Part shown: positions 12,801-25,217 of the stretch, piece by piece
Layout of the letters: each line of letters begins with the position of its first letter
How positions within the stretch are numbered: position 1 is the stretch's first letter
Source: Acanthochromis polyacanthus
Taxonomy: Eukaryota; Chordata; Actinopteri; Pomacentridae
Direction of reading: 5' to 3'
NCBI RefSeq assembly: GCF_021347895.1
Contig: NC_067127.1
Location: 15,286,984 to 15,350,983 of the forward strand
DNA length: 64,000 nucleotides
Notes under the pieces: model-generated
Told to the model about the DNA's origin: nothing
What the model saw: only the letters and a program-made list of their open reading frames with translations
Database searches by the model: none
Position numbers and translations under genes: made by a program

Positions 12801-14547
12801 GCAGTTTCTGTTTTGGTTTCCACAGACTCCTGAGGGAAATATCTGGTTCTGCAGCTTCACTATTGTAAATCCACCAGTTAGGTATTTTGTCTGTATGCCG
12901 TTTTGTGTTTCACGTATAGTGTATTAGAACTTTTCAGCAGACAGTGAACCAAAATATTACAGCTGCAGCTTAGCGGAACTGCAGAGAGTATATTTGTATG
13001 ACCTATTGTTAATATAAAACTATTGACTGAGTGGCTTTAAAGCTGTACTCAAACCTGAAAATTACTGTAGCTATTGTAAAGTCTTCACAAAAATGGATGT
13101 GTTTTTGTCAGTTGATCAGTTATTTAGTCACAGCATGTCTCTCAAACTGGGTACCTAGCATTTTTTAGTCACTGTATTTTGGCTCCTTTACTGCAACCTC
13201 CAGTCTGAGCACACCGCAACACTACATCAGTGTCAGATGGAGAAAGAAATAACTCCAACTGGAGGGAGAGACTAATTTTCTTGGTGAGTAACTTAAAGGT
13301 TAAACTTTAAAGGTTAAGGCAACATTAAATCCCATATGGCAGAAATAGTTGCTGCACTGCTTTCTGTTGGTATAAACTTTTAAATGTGCTCCTGTCCTGA
13401 CCTGTTTTGTCAGTTACAGCCGATGGGAAAAAAAACAAATACTGCTGTAACATCACTAATTGAAGTGTGGCTAGAGGTGTGCAACACTTTTCAAAATCTT
13501 TTTTATCACCTATGATACATGATGATAAAACCACGTGTCTTCTTTTCTTCAAATGCTGTTAATGATTTTTAGTCTTTAATGGTTCATAGCAGTTTTGTCT
13601 ACCAATAATCTTGCTTTTGTGGAAGTTGTACAGCAGCATCACAACAGTGTTAAGCAGAGACCGAGATTTAACATGGCAGATAAGGGAATTAACCAGCAAC
13701 TTTTCACTCACGCACGGCTTGTCTAACCTTTGCAGGACCGTTGCCCAAGAACAGAACACAATATTAACATTCTGTATACAAAAGTGTTGCTCTAGTGCAA
13801 AACCATTTGAATATTAAGCCCGAACATTGCAGATCTGCACTACTTTAGCTTCATTTAACTCATTTTTTTGGTGTCCTGTCAAAGGCTAAGGCTATGGTTT
13901 AGCTGCAATGTTCTGACCAATCACCAAATTTTTGAAAAGATAATTAATCTCAGGCAGGTTGACAGTATCCAGTGTGAGTCAGCCCAGGGAGAACTAGTGC
14001 ATCGTGCAATGCAGCCAGTGTATTTTGTTCTTTTGTCCTTGCATGTGTTCTATGAATACACAAATGAATGCAATTTTCAAATTTAGTAAACTAACCGTAT
14101 GGAATTAACACTGTCAACAATGTTAACAGTGCTGATTGGGACTAGATCATTTGAATACCGGCTGTGATTCACTGCATGCTACTTTCCCTATAAAAAACAC
14201 ATTAAAACACCATGAATGTCACAGGAACAATATGAACCTGATAAGTGTTGGAAGTAATCGGCTGCTGAGCTATTACCCTTATGTGCAGTGCCTGTATTTG
14301 ATAGTTTGTGCTGAGCTCAGTGTAACTATTTGAAAGAGCAATACATTGAATGTACAACTGAATGAAAGACAATCATGTTTTACAGGTTTTATGTACTGAA
14401 GTTATTTTTAATGTGTTGTGCAAATGTGTTGCTCCTGGAAAAAAGTACATGAATTCATAACCAATCAAAGACTAGGAATTTTTGAACTGGACGTAATAAA
14501 GTGATTTCAATCAGCAAAATTATTCATGATGTCAACTAAATTCAGCA
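9836..14547. other. Intergenic, nothing supported
   Basis: Gene-poor stretch. A tagctagctgttac-like patch near 11430-11450 is low complexity. Frames of 60-116 codons lack protein character and flanking splice signals. No RNA gene is recognised. Confidence 0.45.
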
Positions 14548-14797
14548 GTCTGTCGCAGGGCTACATATACAGAGAATCACACTCACATTCACACCTACAG
14601 GCAATTTAGAATAATCCATTAACCTCAGCATATTTCTGGACAGTGGGAGGAAGCCAGAGTACCCAGAGAAAACCCACGAATGCACAGAGAGAACATGCAA
14701 ACTCCATGCAGAAAGATCCCGGGCTCAGGCCGGGACTCGAACCAGAGATCTTCTTGCTACAAGGCAAAAGTGCTAACCACTACTCCAATGTGCAGCT
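14548..14797 (-). mobile_element. tRNA-headed SINE, minus orientation
   Basis: Read on the minus strand, the head has a polymerase III box A-like stretch (ggagtagtggttagc, 14772-14786) and a perfect box B ggttcgagtcc (14733-14743). The body then contains the motifs gcatggagtttgcatgttctc and ttctctgggtac, and ends near cctgcgaca. I recall this arrangement as an abundant fish SINE-type repeat. It is slightly diverged. It is not a functional tRNA gene: I see no acceptor stem or cloverleaf continuation. Confidence 0.75.
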
Positions 14798-15341
14798 CCA
14801 AACAAAACATGCCTGCACAATTTCAGACAGGAATATTTAGGAATATTTTCAGCTGTAAAATGACCAAAATTAGACTCATATTTAGTCGTGAAATGCATCT
14901 GTTCACCATTCAGTTTAGCATACAAGTGGATAAGAATGCGTCATTTGACAAATCTGCTCAGCTGAAGAGGGCTTTTGATGTTTATCATTTTTGAGGCTGT
15001 TTAAATTTGTGTTGTTTTTGCTTTCAAGTTTTAAATATTGTGTGTTGAAAGACACAAACTGCAGCTTAAACATTTTTTACAACAACTAATTATTTTTCTT
15101 AAAAGCTGCTACCTGAATTTAAAAAAAACCATTTAAATAAACTAGAGAAAAAAATCTAATTGGAGCAAATTAATTTTTAAAATGCTTGTCAACTTAAAAA
15201 AATGCATTCATGATTGCAGCATTTAATGACACACAGGTATTCTGTTTCAATGATGTGGGGAAAACTAGCTGTATAACTTATATATTAGTAATCAACTCAA
15301 ATACTTGTGTAATGCTACTAGTCATTCAGTAAGTGCAAATT

Positions 15342-16065
15342 AAAACTAGAAAAGCACTCAGAGAGTGCAGTACTCTGCCAAGGCTGCTCAGTTCTACACT
15401 GTTGCTGTCTAGCAAAGGATGTGTCTAAACTTAGAAGCACATATCGGGGACAGGCTCTTACGGTGAAGAAATGAGTGAAGGACAGAAAGGTGAATTTGTG
15501 TTCAAAATAAGGCTGACAGCTGAACATAAGTAAAGGCTTTGTGAAACATCAGGACCTTCACCATTGTCTGGCTGGGGTTTGCTACATTGTGTGACCTAAA
15601 TATGTAGCGGGCGACAGGAATTGATGAGACTCAGAAACACCCCACAGTGTAATCATTTGTTCCTTGTATGATTTCCAACTGATAAATCATGATCATTTTG
15701 TAATAGCATCGCAATCATGTGATCATTAGCAGGTAACTGACACAGTGTTCATGCTTACAGCTACGCTGTGCCGGCAGCTATATCTCCCAATGGAAATCCT
15801 TAATAAATCTGTGGATCCAGACTATAAACCGCATCACTGCCAAAATCTAATCACTTGGTCCTTGTGTCATTTCTGACCTTCCCTGAAAATTTCATCCAAA
15901 TCTGTTGGTCCATTTTTGAGCAATGTTTCACACAGACAGACAGATTCACAGATTTAAGGACAAATGTACGCCGATCGTCACATAACTGCTGTTCCTTGGT
16001 GGAGTAATTACCTTTGACTGCAGAGGAAAAGCTAAGTCGCCTAACTCAACATAGTTTGTCGGGTA
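15342..16065 (+). mobile_element. Interspersed repeat, copy 2 (fuller copy)
   Basis: Starts near agaaaagcactcagagagtgcagtactctgccaagg and runs to ccttggtggagtaa at about 16006, with shared tail similarity to 16065. The end sequence ccttggtggagta is close to the reverse complement of tactctgccaagg near the start, so the unit has inverted ends like a non-autonomous DNA transposon. An acagacagacag stretch lies inside. It has no coding capacity. The 15588-16006 part matches copy 1 at 967-1403. Confidence 0.7.
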
Positions 16066-18900
16066 AAGATATTTAAACTCAAAAAGTTTGATGCAAACTG
16101 CATCAGAACAAATGTAGTCCACCTATCCCTGTATTATATAGGAAAGGGCCCTGAGTTCTTTGGACAGTTATATTCTCATATGGAAGGTCTTACTTGACTC
16201 TCTTTAGCTTGTGGATCTATATAGCAATTTCAACACTTTCACACCTGAGCTAAATTATTCAGTAGAAGATGAAGAATAAATTAGTTTATTGGCCCTCTAA
16301 ATAAATAACTGCACCAGAAATAGTCAAACTAAACAATCCCACTTTAATTAAACCCCAAATTTGTGGTAAATGTGCATAAACCAACATAGTCACAAGTCAA
16401 AGCTTCACAGTAACCCAACTTCATAGTAATAATTATAATAATGGTAAATAAAACTAAAGAAATCAGGTTAACAGTCTTTACCTTCTTTGAAATGTCCTTC
16501 TACTGATGGTGTGCACACCATTAATTAGTCTCTAAGCTACACTCACCAAAACACGACCCCAGTCAGTGATGATGCTGTGCTTTCCAAACACAGTCAGAGT
16601 TTTGTATCTGCTCAGCCCCTGGTGGCCAAAATGTGAACCTGCATTAAAACCTTAAAGTATATGTCAAGTAACCCCTTGTTCAACATTCCTCCATCCTGCC
16701 ACAACCCTCCCAACTACTTACCCCAACTACCCTCCTCACCCCCCGCCGAGAACAGCTTAGGTCATTACAGTCTGCTGTCAAAACCTGTGACCGCTCCGCG
16801 TCGAAGCCGCCAGGATTAAGGGCTGTGAAAACAAGAACAAGGAGGGAAAGGAGGTGAAAGCTGACAGAGGGAGCAAGGCCTTAAATATTTTCTCTTTCGA
16901 CCCTTCTTTTTTTCCTGACCGCGTGCTGATTCTTGCAGCTACTTTGTGGGGGACTGCACTAATGTGAAGCGATATGGAGTCACATGAAAAACACGGAGAA
17001 GGAGGCAGTGGGCAGCAAATGCTTCCTGACTACTGAATCAAAGCTTCTTACTTCATCCTAGTCTCACTATAAAGCTGAGGAAATGCCTCCTTAAGAAATT
17101 TTAATTCTCAGATTTGACTCTTAGTAATATCATTCTTATTTGCTGATGTGGGGCTTTTCAAAGAAACTTAATAGTCTTGGCTGTGATTGTATAAGAAACA
17201 TATTGAGCTGTTCATAGCAGCCTGAGATGCTGACAAATCATTTCAAGTTATTCTTCTTACTTGCTTGGCATACTAAATGGATTCAGCCAATTAGTAGCAG
17301 AAGTATTTACTCGTTTGTTTTTGACCTACTACTTGTCTAAGAGTATGAGATTTGTTCAGGTTGCGTACACATCACAAAAATGGTAACGATTAAGAAACTT
17401 AGGTAAATTTTCAACTGAGATTTACAGGAATATGAAGCAGTAGCTTACGGAGGTGTATGTGCATGCATACCGGCGTGTGTGTATGTGTGCTTCTGTTTTA
17501 TCTCTCATCCAGGAATTGTCAAAACTGACAACAACAGCAAATTGCATTCTGAGTCAAACTCTTAGGGGTTGAAGGGTTGAGGCAGCATTCCAGCTTCAGA
17601 CCCATGTGTCTTTCTCTCCTGCTGTACTATATATGTGTGATGTTATCTGAAGACAGAGATCAAGCCATGCAGGTGTCAGCAGGCACTGGAAGAATATTTG
17701 ACTTTATCTCAACCGTTTACTTCTGTGTTGACACCATCAGGAATTCAATTTCAGCTCAACAAAAGATCATCCTTCCTTGTCTTGCTGCAAGTACAGTATA
17801 TATAACTGGATGCATTGCTTTCACGTTTCCGTTTTAAACCAGCTCCAGCAAATTGGACAGCATAAAGCCAGACCATGACTCCATTACCCTCCAACATTAA
17901 TTTGAAATGAGTGTGAAATCATTTGTCTGTTTGGACCTGCTGTCCTGTGGAGTGGGCCTGTTTGGTGTTTCATTTACCGTCACCTCAATGCCCAGAACTC
18001 TGTTAATCCTCTGTTTGTGTTCAAACACCTTAGCTGGTTGCTCTGCGTCAGTCCGTCTCCATGCTGGCTGCTGTGAGCAGTCTGTCTAGTTGGCTGCCAG
18101 TGGAGCTGATCTGGCAGGCAGCCTGCTGTTGGGGACGATGCCTGATTTGAGAGATGTGTGACAGTGGATAGTCGATCAGTATTGTCTGTCTGCCCCGCTG
18201 CCTGCTTTTCTGTCTGTCTCTCTGAATATGTTTGTCTGTTTGAGGCACATCTTCGTTTCTGTCCCCTATTCTGTCTGCCTGCCTGTTGGTCTTTGAAATT
18301 TCAAAGACAACTTAAACATTTTCATCAAAAACCTCATTCATTGGGCAAACTTTTCTTAATTTAATTCATTCATGACTGAAAATGTACTTAATCAATACAA
18401 ATCTCCATCTCCTGAAAGGCTTTGAAGACTCTTTTGACTGAAGATGATAGGAAATCTAATTCTTTCATATGGGAAAGATTACGCAGACCCTGAAATCTTC
18501 AACACAGCTTTCTCCTTTCCATAAATATGCTGCTCTGCTTTTCAACCTGTCGCCCCCTGTAGGCCGTAAATGTGAATCGAGCCTGTCCCATGGGCCCTTT
18601 GGGGTCATCAGCAGGCCCCATGTTCTGGCTTTGGTCCTTCCCCTCACCCCTCTCCTGAATGGTAGCCCTGATTATCTCATAGTTTTGCTGGATATTCCCT
18701 CATCTCCCCTTTAAAAGGACTGCATTACTTCCAGCTCCCCAAACTTGTCAAAACCAATTTGCTTTCCTATTATTCCCTCAACTGATTTCACCATGACCCC
18801 TCCTCACCGCCCTCCCTCCGCAAATCCTCGACCCTCTGCTTCCCTCAATCGAAACTCCCAACACGACCTGTGCAACCCCTAAACTCCCACCACCCCCGTC
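16066..18900. other. Intergenic, low-complexity patches
   Basis: No gene supported. A CTGT-rich stretch lies at about 18177-18295. The cctggtggcc near 16618 is a weak factor-site lookalike. Confidence 0.45.
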
Positions 18901-18989
18901 CTGTGGACTCCTGTGATTTTTTTTTTTTTTGAATCCACCCTCTTCTCTACCACTCTTAACTGTCTAAATGCCGCAGCCAGTTTTCTTTC

Positions 18990-19335
18990 AGCTCCTGGTG
19001 AACCTTTTAGAAGACACACAGCAAACAGCGGTGAATTAGCCCATCGTTTGCACACTAACAGGCATTTGTGCGGATGAAAGCAGACGGTGAGTCAGTGACT
19101 ACTTTATAAAACCTGTCTAATAGAGATCGGTGAACCTGAAAAACTTTTCTGTTGCCAGCGTAGGCAGCACTTCCTCCATCATATCCTGCACAGCCCCACA
19201 GCCCCCTCCCTGCACCCACCTCACCATCCCTCTCCCATCAATTAGCGCCTCAATAGTGACAACACAGAGGATCTTCATTAGTGGAGAATGCTCAATTATA
19301 TCAGTTGATATTCCTTTCCAAAACTAATTATCCCA
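18990..19335. promoter_or_regulatory. Candidate conserved non-coding element
   Basis: Includes catcaattagcgcctcaa (about 19236-19253), cattagtgga and actaattatccc, which are homeodomain-type cores in otherwise mixed-complexity sequence. Assigned only from composition. Confidence 0.18.
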
Positions 19336-22300
19336 GTTGCATGGTACGGCTGACTGAGCCTGCCCTCACCCCGGGGCGCAGTGGTTACTGATGTGATTTG
19401 GTTTTGGCTCCAAGGTTTGCTTTCCTCTCTTCTCTTTTGTTACCCTTTTCCCCCTACACTCATTCAACGCACTTCCAATCCCTCTCCACATTTCTCCATA
19501 ATATAATTGACCCTCTTTGTTGTATTTTAATTGTACATGATGACTTGTCAAACTTGGATTATCCATTTTCCCACTAGAAAGGAACAACCTGTGTATATAG
19601 GTGCACGTCTTCTTTCTCCAGTAGGACACTTAGAATTAACTGAAGTGTGATAATTCTACAAAAAAAAAGCTCATCACAGGAAGGCTCTCTCTATATAATC
19701 CTGCTCCTTTGTTCATCCTGTGGGGGATAAACAAAAATAGACAGCCTCTACTAGAGCTATAGCTGAAACAGAAATGGTGCAAACACTGTCTTCTCATGAG
19801 AGGAGCTTGGGAAGGAGGTGAAAACTGCAGAGAACATATGGTGGAGGTGCTGTATGTTGGCTCAAAGCATGTTTACTTGGAATTAATCCACTAATGCCAA
19901 GCTAGACATGTGAAATGTGTTGTTTATGAGAAGAATTGGTCATGCTGCTCACAAAATCTTCAGGAAAGAATTATTCTATGTTCTATCATTTATTTATTGA
20001 AGCTCCAAAAAATTATCCCATACATCTTACTACTAGGTTAAACATAAGTCAGTGTTACAGAATGGGAAGTGAGTCAACTATTGCACAGACTTTAAAAGCA
20101 AAAAATAAGATACAAGGGGTTTATTTTAATAGAAAGGCTTACTTTTCTTTCATCTTTAACACATTGCTTCCACAATAATCACTTTGTTTCATATTTAAAA
20201 AAGAAAAAACTTTAATAGGCATCATCTTATCAAAAGCGTGCTGTACACTTTTTGGAGTCTTTGCACTATTTTCTGTCAGCTTCGGATTCTCCCAGTGGGC
20301 TCCTCGCTGCCGTCAATCCAGGGACCAGCCTCACGGAAGGTGGGCCATTTAGTCAGATTTCAAAGTAGCTCAGGCAGGAGAACACACTCATTATACCTAA
20401 TTCTTCTTTTCCTCGTTCACTCGGCTCCCTCTATAGTCGCCGCACTCGGCCCCTCTCATTCTCTGTATCTTCCCTGTTTCAAAGAGTGAAACCTCTTATG
20501 GTTCTCTGTCCGGAGTCCGGAGGTAGATCACTTTAATTCTGCTTCACAGATCTTTTTCAAAAAGACCTGAGACCCGGAGACCTCAGAACCGGTGACCGTT
20601 GGGTGAACCCGGGCCGACCAGCCAAGACCCGGGCACTTGTAAACACAGCCATCGTCTCACACGCTCTCATTCCCCCCGAATGCTTTTGTTCCCTCCCCAC
20701 AGTGGCGCAAGCATTTGATGTAGAGCGGTGTGTGTTCTTTCGGCTCAGATGTGTTTGTTTTAGCAACCATCATGTCCTCCAAGACAGTGATATTGTCTGT
20801 CACTTGACTGAGAGCAGCCGATCGATGATCTGAGGTAGGCTGCTGGTGCGGACACACAACTCATTAAGTCGGGGTTGTTTTTCACGTTATCTTGAGCAAC
20901 TGCATCCAAATCTCAGTGCTTCCAACACAGTCAGACATGTCCTGGGTTAACTGAACACTGTCCTAGATGAACAGGTTTGCTTACATGGGCACGACCTGGA
21001 TTCCACCAATGGTTCACAAGTTCATTTCATTGTTTGGGAGGAGCTTCAAACCAGACCATCTGCCTGATGTCATCAACCCAATTTATGTCGAAGCTATTTG
21101 AGCACAAGAAAAAAGTGATCATTACTGGAGAACACAATTGCCTTCCTAAAATGTTCTCTTTTTGTACCATTTGCACATTCGTATTGACTAATCTAATCAG
21201 TTCTGCTGCAGCCTGCTGTCGTTACAAACAGGTCACGCAATCAATGTACAAGGCAAATAAATACTGCAAGAAAAAAAAGCAAAGAAGGCCATAACTGACA
21301 ATCTCACAGCAAAAATGTGGAAGCGTGACTGTTTGTGACAGCAGACGAGTTCCTCAGAAAGCTGTCAATCTTTCCAGGGCATGGCCAAATCAAAACATAC
21401 CAATTGATAAATCCTCTCTGATAACAGCCAGACACACACAAACCCCCATATACACACACAAAAAATAATCACGGATATGTCAGTGTGTTGGACATTGAGT
21501 GGCATTCTCAAGGAGTGAAACCTGTCTGGTTTACTTTAGAAACCACTGTAGACACGACTTTTCTACAGCCTTGTTACTTTCGTACAGCCTCCCTTAAAGG
21601 GCAGCCGGCTCATCCTTTTGATGACTGACGGTGGGATTTGCAGTGATAATGTCTTCAGGTGCCAGAGGATTGGGATTAAACATACTCCAATTTAAACAGC
21701 AAAGTTGCCATGGCAATGACCTTCAGTTTTAGCTCAGACAGCGGTACATGTGGGGAATAGTGACTGGTGTTGTTGTCCAGAGACGCTCCAACTCAGCTGG
21801 GGCTTTGGCCATGATTGCACTTTCAATATCGCCATCAAATTAGAAACTCTGTCCTCCAGTCTGTCGGCTGGTGACAAGAGCAGGTGACATTTAGGTGACA
21901 GTCATGCAGCAAAGATACAACACAAACACTTCTAGTTGCCTGTAACACTGTTGAACATTCTGAATTGAACTATGGGCCCTTAAAGACAAACTTTAGACAC
22001 CCTCCATGTGCACCTTGACCCACCACCAGGCCTTCACGTTTAAGCAAACCTTCACCACCCATCCTAATTAAAGTTAAAGTAAATGAAGCCTTTCAAATAA
22101 AGCTGATAAGGACTGACATGGGGCCACTCTTTAGGCCGTCTGCAGACATGACTAGCCAGAACATGCTCCAGCTGAACAATCCTGGAGACTCACGGTTTGG
22201 GGTCAGTGTCTATCCCCCTCCAGGGCAATCCGTTCACACTCTCACACCTGCCTGTCAAAGGAGAGAGCAGCAAGACATCACGAGAAAGAACAGAACCGAA

Positions 22301-24000
22301 AGAGAGAGGCTTTAAAAGCAAGAAGCAAAAGGAATAGGGTTTTTCACATAAAAAAGAAAAAACACAAACCCCAGCAGACAGCGATGAAGCGGTATAATAA
22401 TTATCGCTATTGACTCAAGCCAATCTCAGCAGCACCCATGAGGTGTGGTTGGTCAATATGAACTGCAAGAGTCGTGTAAATTTGATGGAATCTGCTGAAG
22501 TCACAAGTGTGGTTGGACTGCCCCACAGTGGAAACAGGGAGAACTACAAGAGCAGACATAATCTGGGAAAGATGTTACTGTAGATGCAGGGAGCATTATA
22601 TATATGTTACATTGCTAATCCAAACTCTCTGTTCACAGTTAGAAGATAAGCTGATCCTCATGTTATGCTTTACATTGCAAACTTTCCTTCTGCTATTTAA
22701 TAAATAGTTCTCTCATATCTGTGTTTAATACATTTCTGGTTGTAGCATACTAAGTTCCCTACTGTTTACTGTTTAAATGATGTGTTTTATATGCATATCA
22801 TTGATCTATCAGATGTCAGTCTTATATCTCCTTCATGCAAAATTATAATATATTTACATGGATCAGTCAGATAGCAGCAGTTGTTACCAACTGCTATATA
22901 ATGGGGCTTGTAAATATTAGGATTGTGTTAATACACAGCTCATGGAAATTATATACTAGTTGTTCACTTTTGTTGTGGGCACATAAGCATATTCACATAC
23001 AGCAAATAGTTTCAGACTTGCCCTGTGTTGCATTAGGTTGACTTGATCTTGCCCAATCACATACAGTAGTACTTTTCCTTTGTACTTTTTTGTTTTTATT
23101 GCCAAGTATGTCTCATTATTTAACACCATCAGTATTTTTTGCTTACTCACACTGGAGGTACCTCAGGTTTCCAGGACAGAGAAAAAGCAAAGCTTCCTCA
23201 TACGACTTTGCTGGTATCCTGTTGAAACTATACTCCAATAATATCAAAGTACACACCTGTTTTCTCACAAGCATTCCTGATATAAATTATATATAAATAA
23301 AGGAAAGGAATTAAGCAAACCAAAGTAGAGATACTAATATTATAAACATTGCATGAAAACAATATAGTGTAACACTGTAGCTTAAAAATATAAAAATACC
23401 CTTTCGGAAGACTGAAATTTAAGTTTTAATAATTAGTTAGTAAGGTTGATTTTTTTATTAGCACATAAATGTTAACTTTTGCTCAAGTGCAACATTCATT
23501 GGTTCCTAAAAATGACAATAGAAAGCAAAAACCAAGTTCTTCAAACCAGCAAAAGGATTTATTTTTCTTAGAAATGAATTGTGCCAATGAAATTAGGTTA
23601 ATCCACTTGATCCGAGTGCTGTTTGTTATGTTTAAAGAAGTTCAGACAATCTCTCACCCCTGACAGTCTTCATAATGCTGTGATTTTTACTAGTGAAAGA
23701 ATTATATTCACACAGGGACAGACGCCAAAGGACTTTTATATTGGTTGCATTTACGTAGGATTATCATGAGTTAATCTATACATTCAATAAGAGTTTTACT
23801 GTGCGGCTCAGTAGTAGAATATGCGTCCATGCAATATATTATACACAGTTTAGAAAAGACAGTCGTGTTAGTTATTTTTTTTATCATGAAATTATGTTTT
23901 AATTTAAAAAAGTACTCATAATGAGAAATGTACACAAACCCAGTGTAAGAATGCAGCTAAAGTTAAAGTAAGACATTCTCAAACTTATTATAGTACAGTA
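19336..24000. other. Intergenic, nothing supported
   Basis: A GC-richer patch at 20280-20860 contains open frames on both strands but no splice-consistent exon that I can identify. The rest is AT-rich. The 3' untranslated tail of the Ly6 gene may reach into the right end of this stretch. Confidence 0.4.
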
Positions 24001-25023
24001 TAATGCAACTTCTCGCTCATTTAAATTATTGATAGAACTAAAATTGCACAAAGACACCAACGGCTGTGGGTTATGTATTTAATGTACATCACAACATGAA
24101 TTCCAAACAAAATACTGCAAAAAGAATTACACTATAAACAGTGTGCAGTCACCCTCTGGGCATGTCTTGTGGTCTTTATGCACAGATATATATTTTTTAA
24201 TATAGTTGCCTCCACTTTTATGAGTCATCCATCAGTGAAGTGTGTCTCTTTATAAACTTGGTAATTCTTTAAGTGACTTCAAACGCAGTGGATTAACCTC
24301 ATCAGAGCACCACACCTGGCCACGGGCATGTTAAAGGATTATGTGGATTTACAGTGCATGAGAAGCAAGCATTTTTTTCCTCTGCCTTCCAAAATATCTC
24401 ATAGAAGTCAGCTGTGTGGCAGACAGGTAGAAGGCTAATGATGTAACAACACTCCAGCTGAGTGGGGTCTCAGTGATAAATATAACCACAACGACATCTG
24501 CTGCAGCACAAGCCATGCTGAAATATTTGTGCGTATCAATATGTATGACAGGAAAGATGCAGTAAAATATATTTTGATGGGTGATCGTTAACAGTCTAGT
24601 TTCTATTATCGTGTAGCTTCACAAATTGTGTGATGAGCATCAAACCAGGACATGGAAGCTCTTCCTCTTATAAAATAATAAATGGTCTCCACCTGTTATT
24701 CCAGCGTTTCCCTCAGGATCTTCTACTTATTGGCTTAGTGAAATCCATTGAAAGACGCATCTACTTGAGTACTTCTTAATGGATTCAGTCCAACGTGGTT
24801 CATATAATCCACACAGTCACACCTTAAACCGTACTCTGCCATGTACGGTATCTCCATGATGTCTACGCTTGTGTTCGGATGCATAAAATAAATCAGAGTT
24901 AAGTGGAGTGGTAGTGAACAGGATGGCATGAAGTGTGAAATGAGGCAGGTGTTATTTGGCAAAGTCGTTGGCATTTATGTTACAGGTGGAAACTTGTTGG
25001 CGTGATTCAGCTGAGCTGTACGT

Positions 25024-25217
25024 CTACTTGAATAAGCAGTGGAACAACAACGGCAGGAGCAGTAGCGAGTAGTTGAGTCCGGGCAGGCGGGAGGCAAAGC
25101 CTGTGACGTTGCAGTCGTCACTGTAGCAGCAGTGAACTTTGACACCTGGAGCTCTGTAGCCCTGGCTGTTGGCCTGACTGCAGAACGATCTGTAGGAGCA
25201 CGACTTCATCACGCCAC
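25024..25217 (-). CDS. Ly6-family gene, exon 3 (terminal)
   Basis: Acceptor tttgatag. Encodes GVMKSCSYRSFC, then VHCCYSDDCNVTG and the hydrophobic GPI-signal tail, stopping with TAG at 25026-25024. No polyadenylation signal is certain; an ATTAAA on the minus strand near 24080 is one option. Confidence 0.88.

Noticed and set aside
14720..14797. tRNA gene
   Set aside because: Box A and box B are present, but the rest does not fold as a tRNA and the flanks match a SINE body.
18177..18295. Direct-repeat array resembling a CRISPR or satellite
   Set aside because: Only irregular CTGT-rich low-complexity DNA, with no fixed repeat and spacer lengths.
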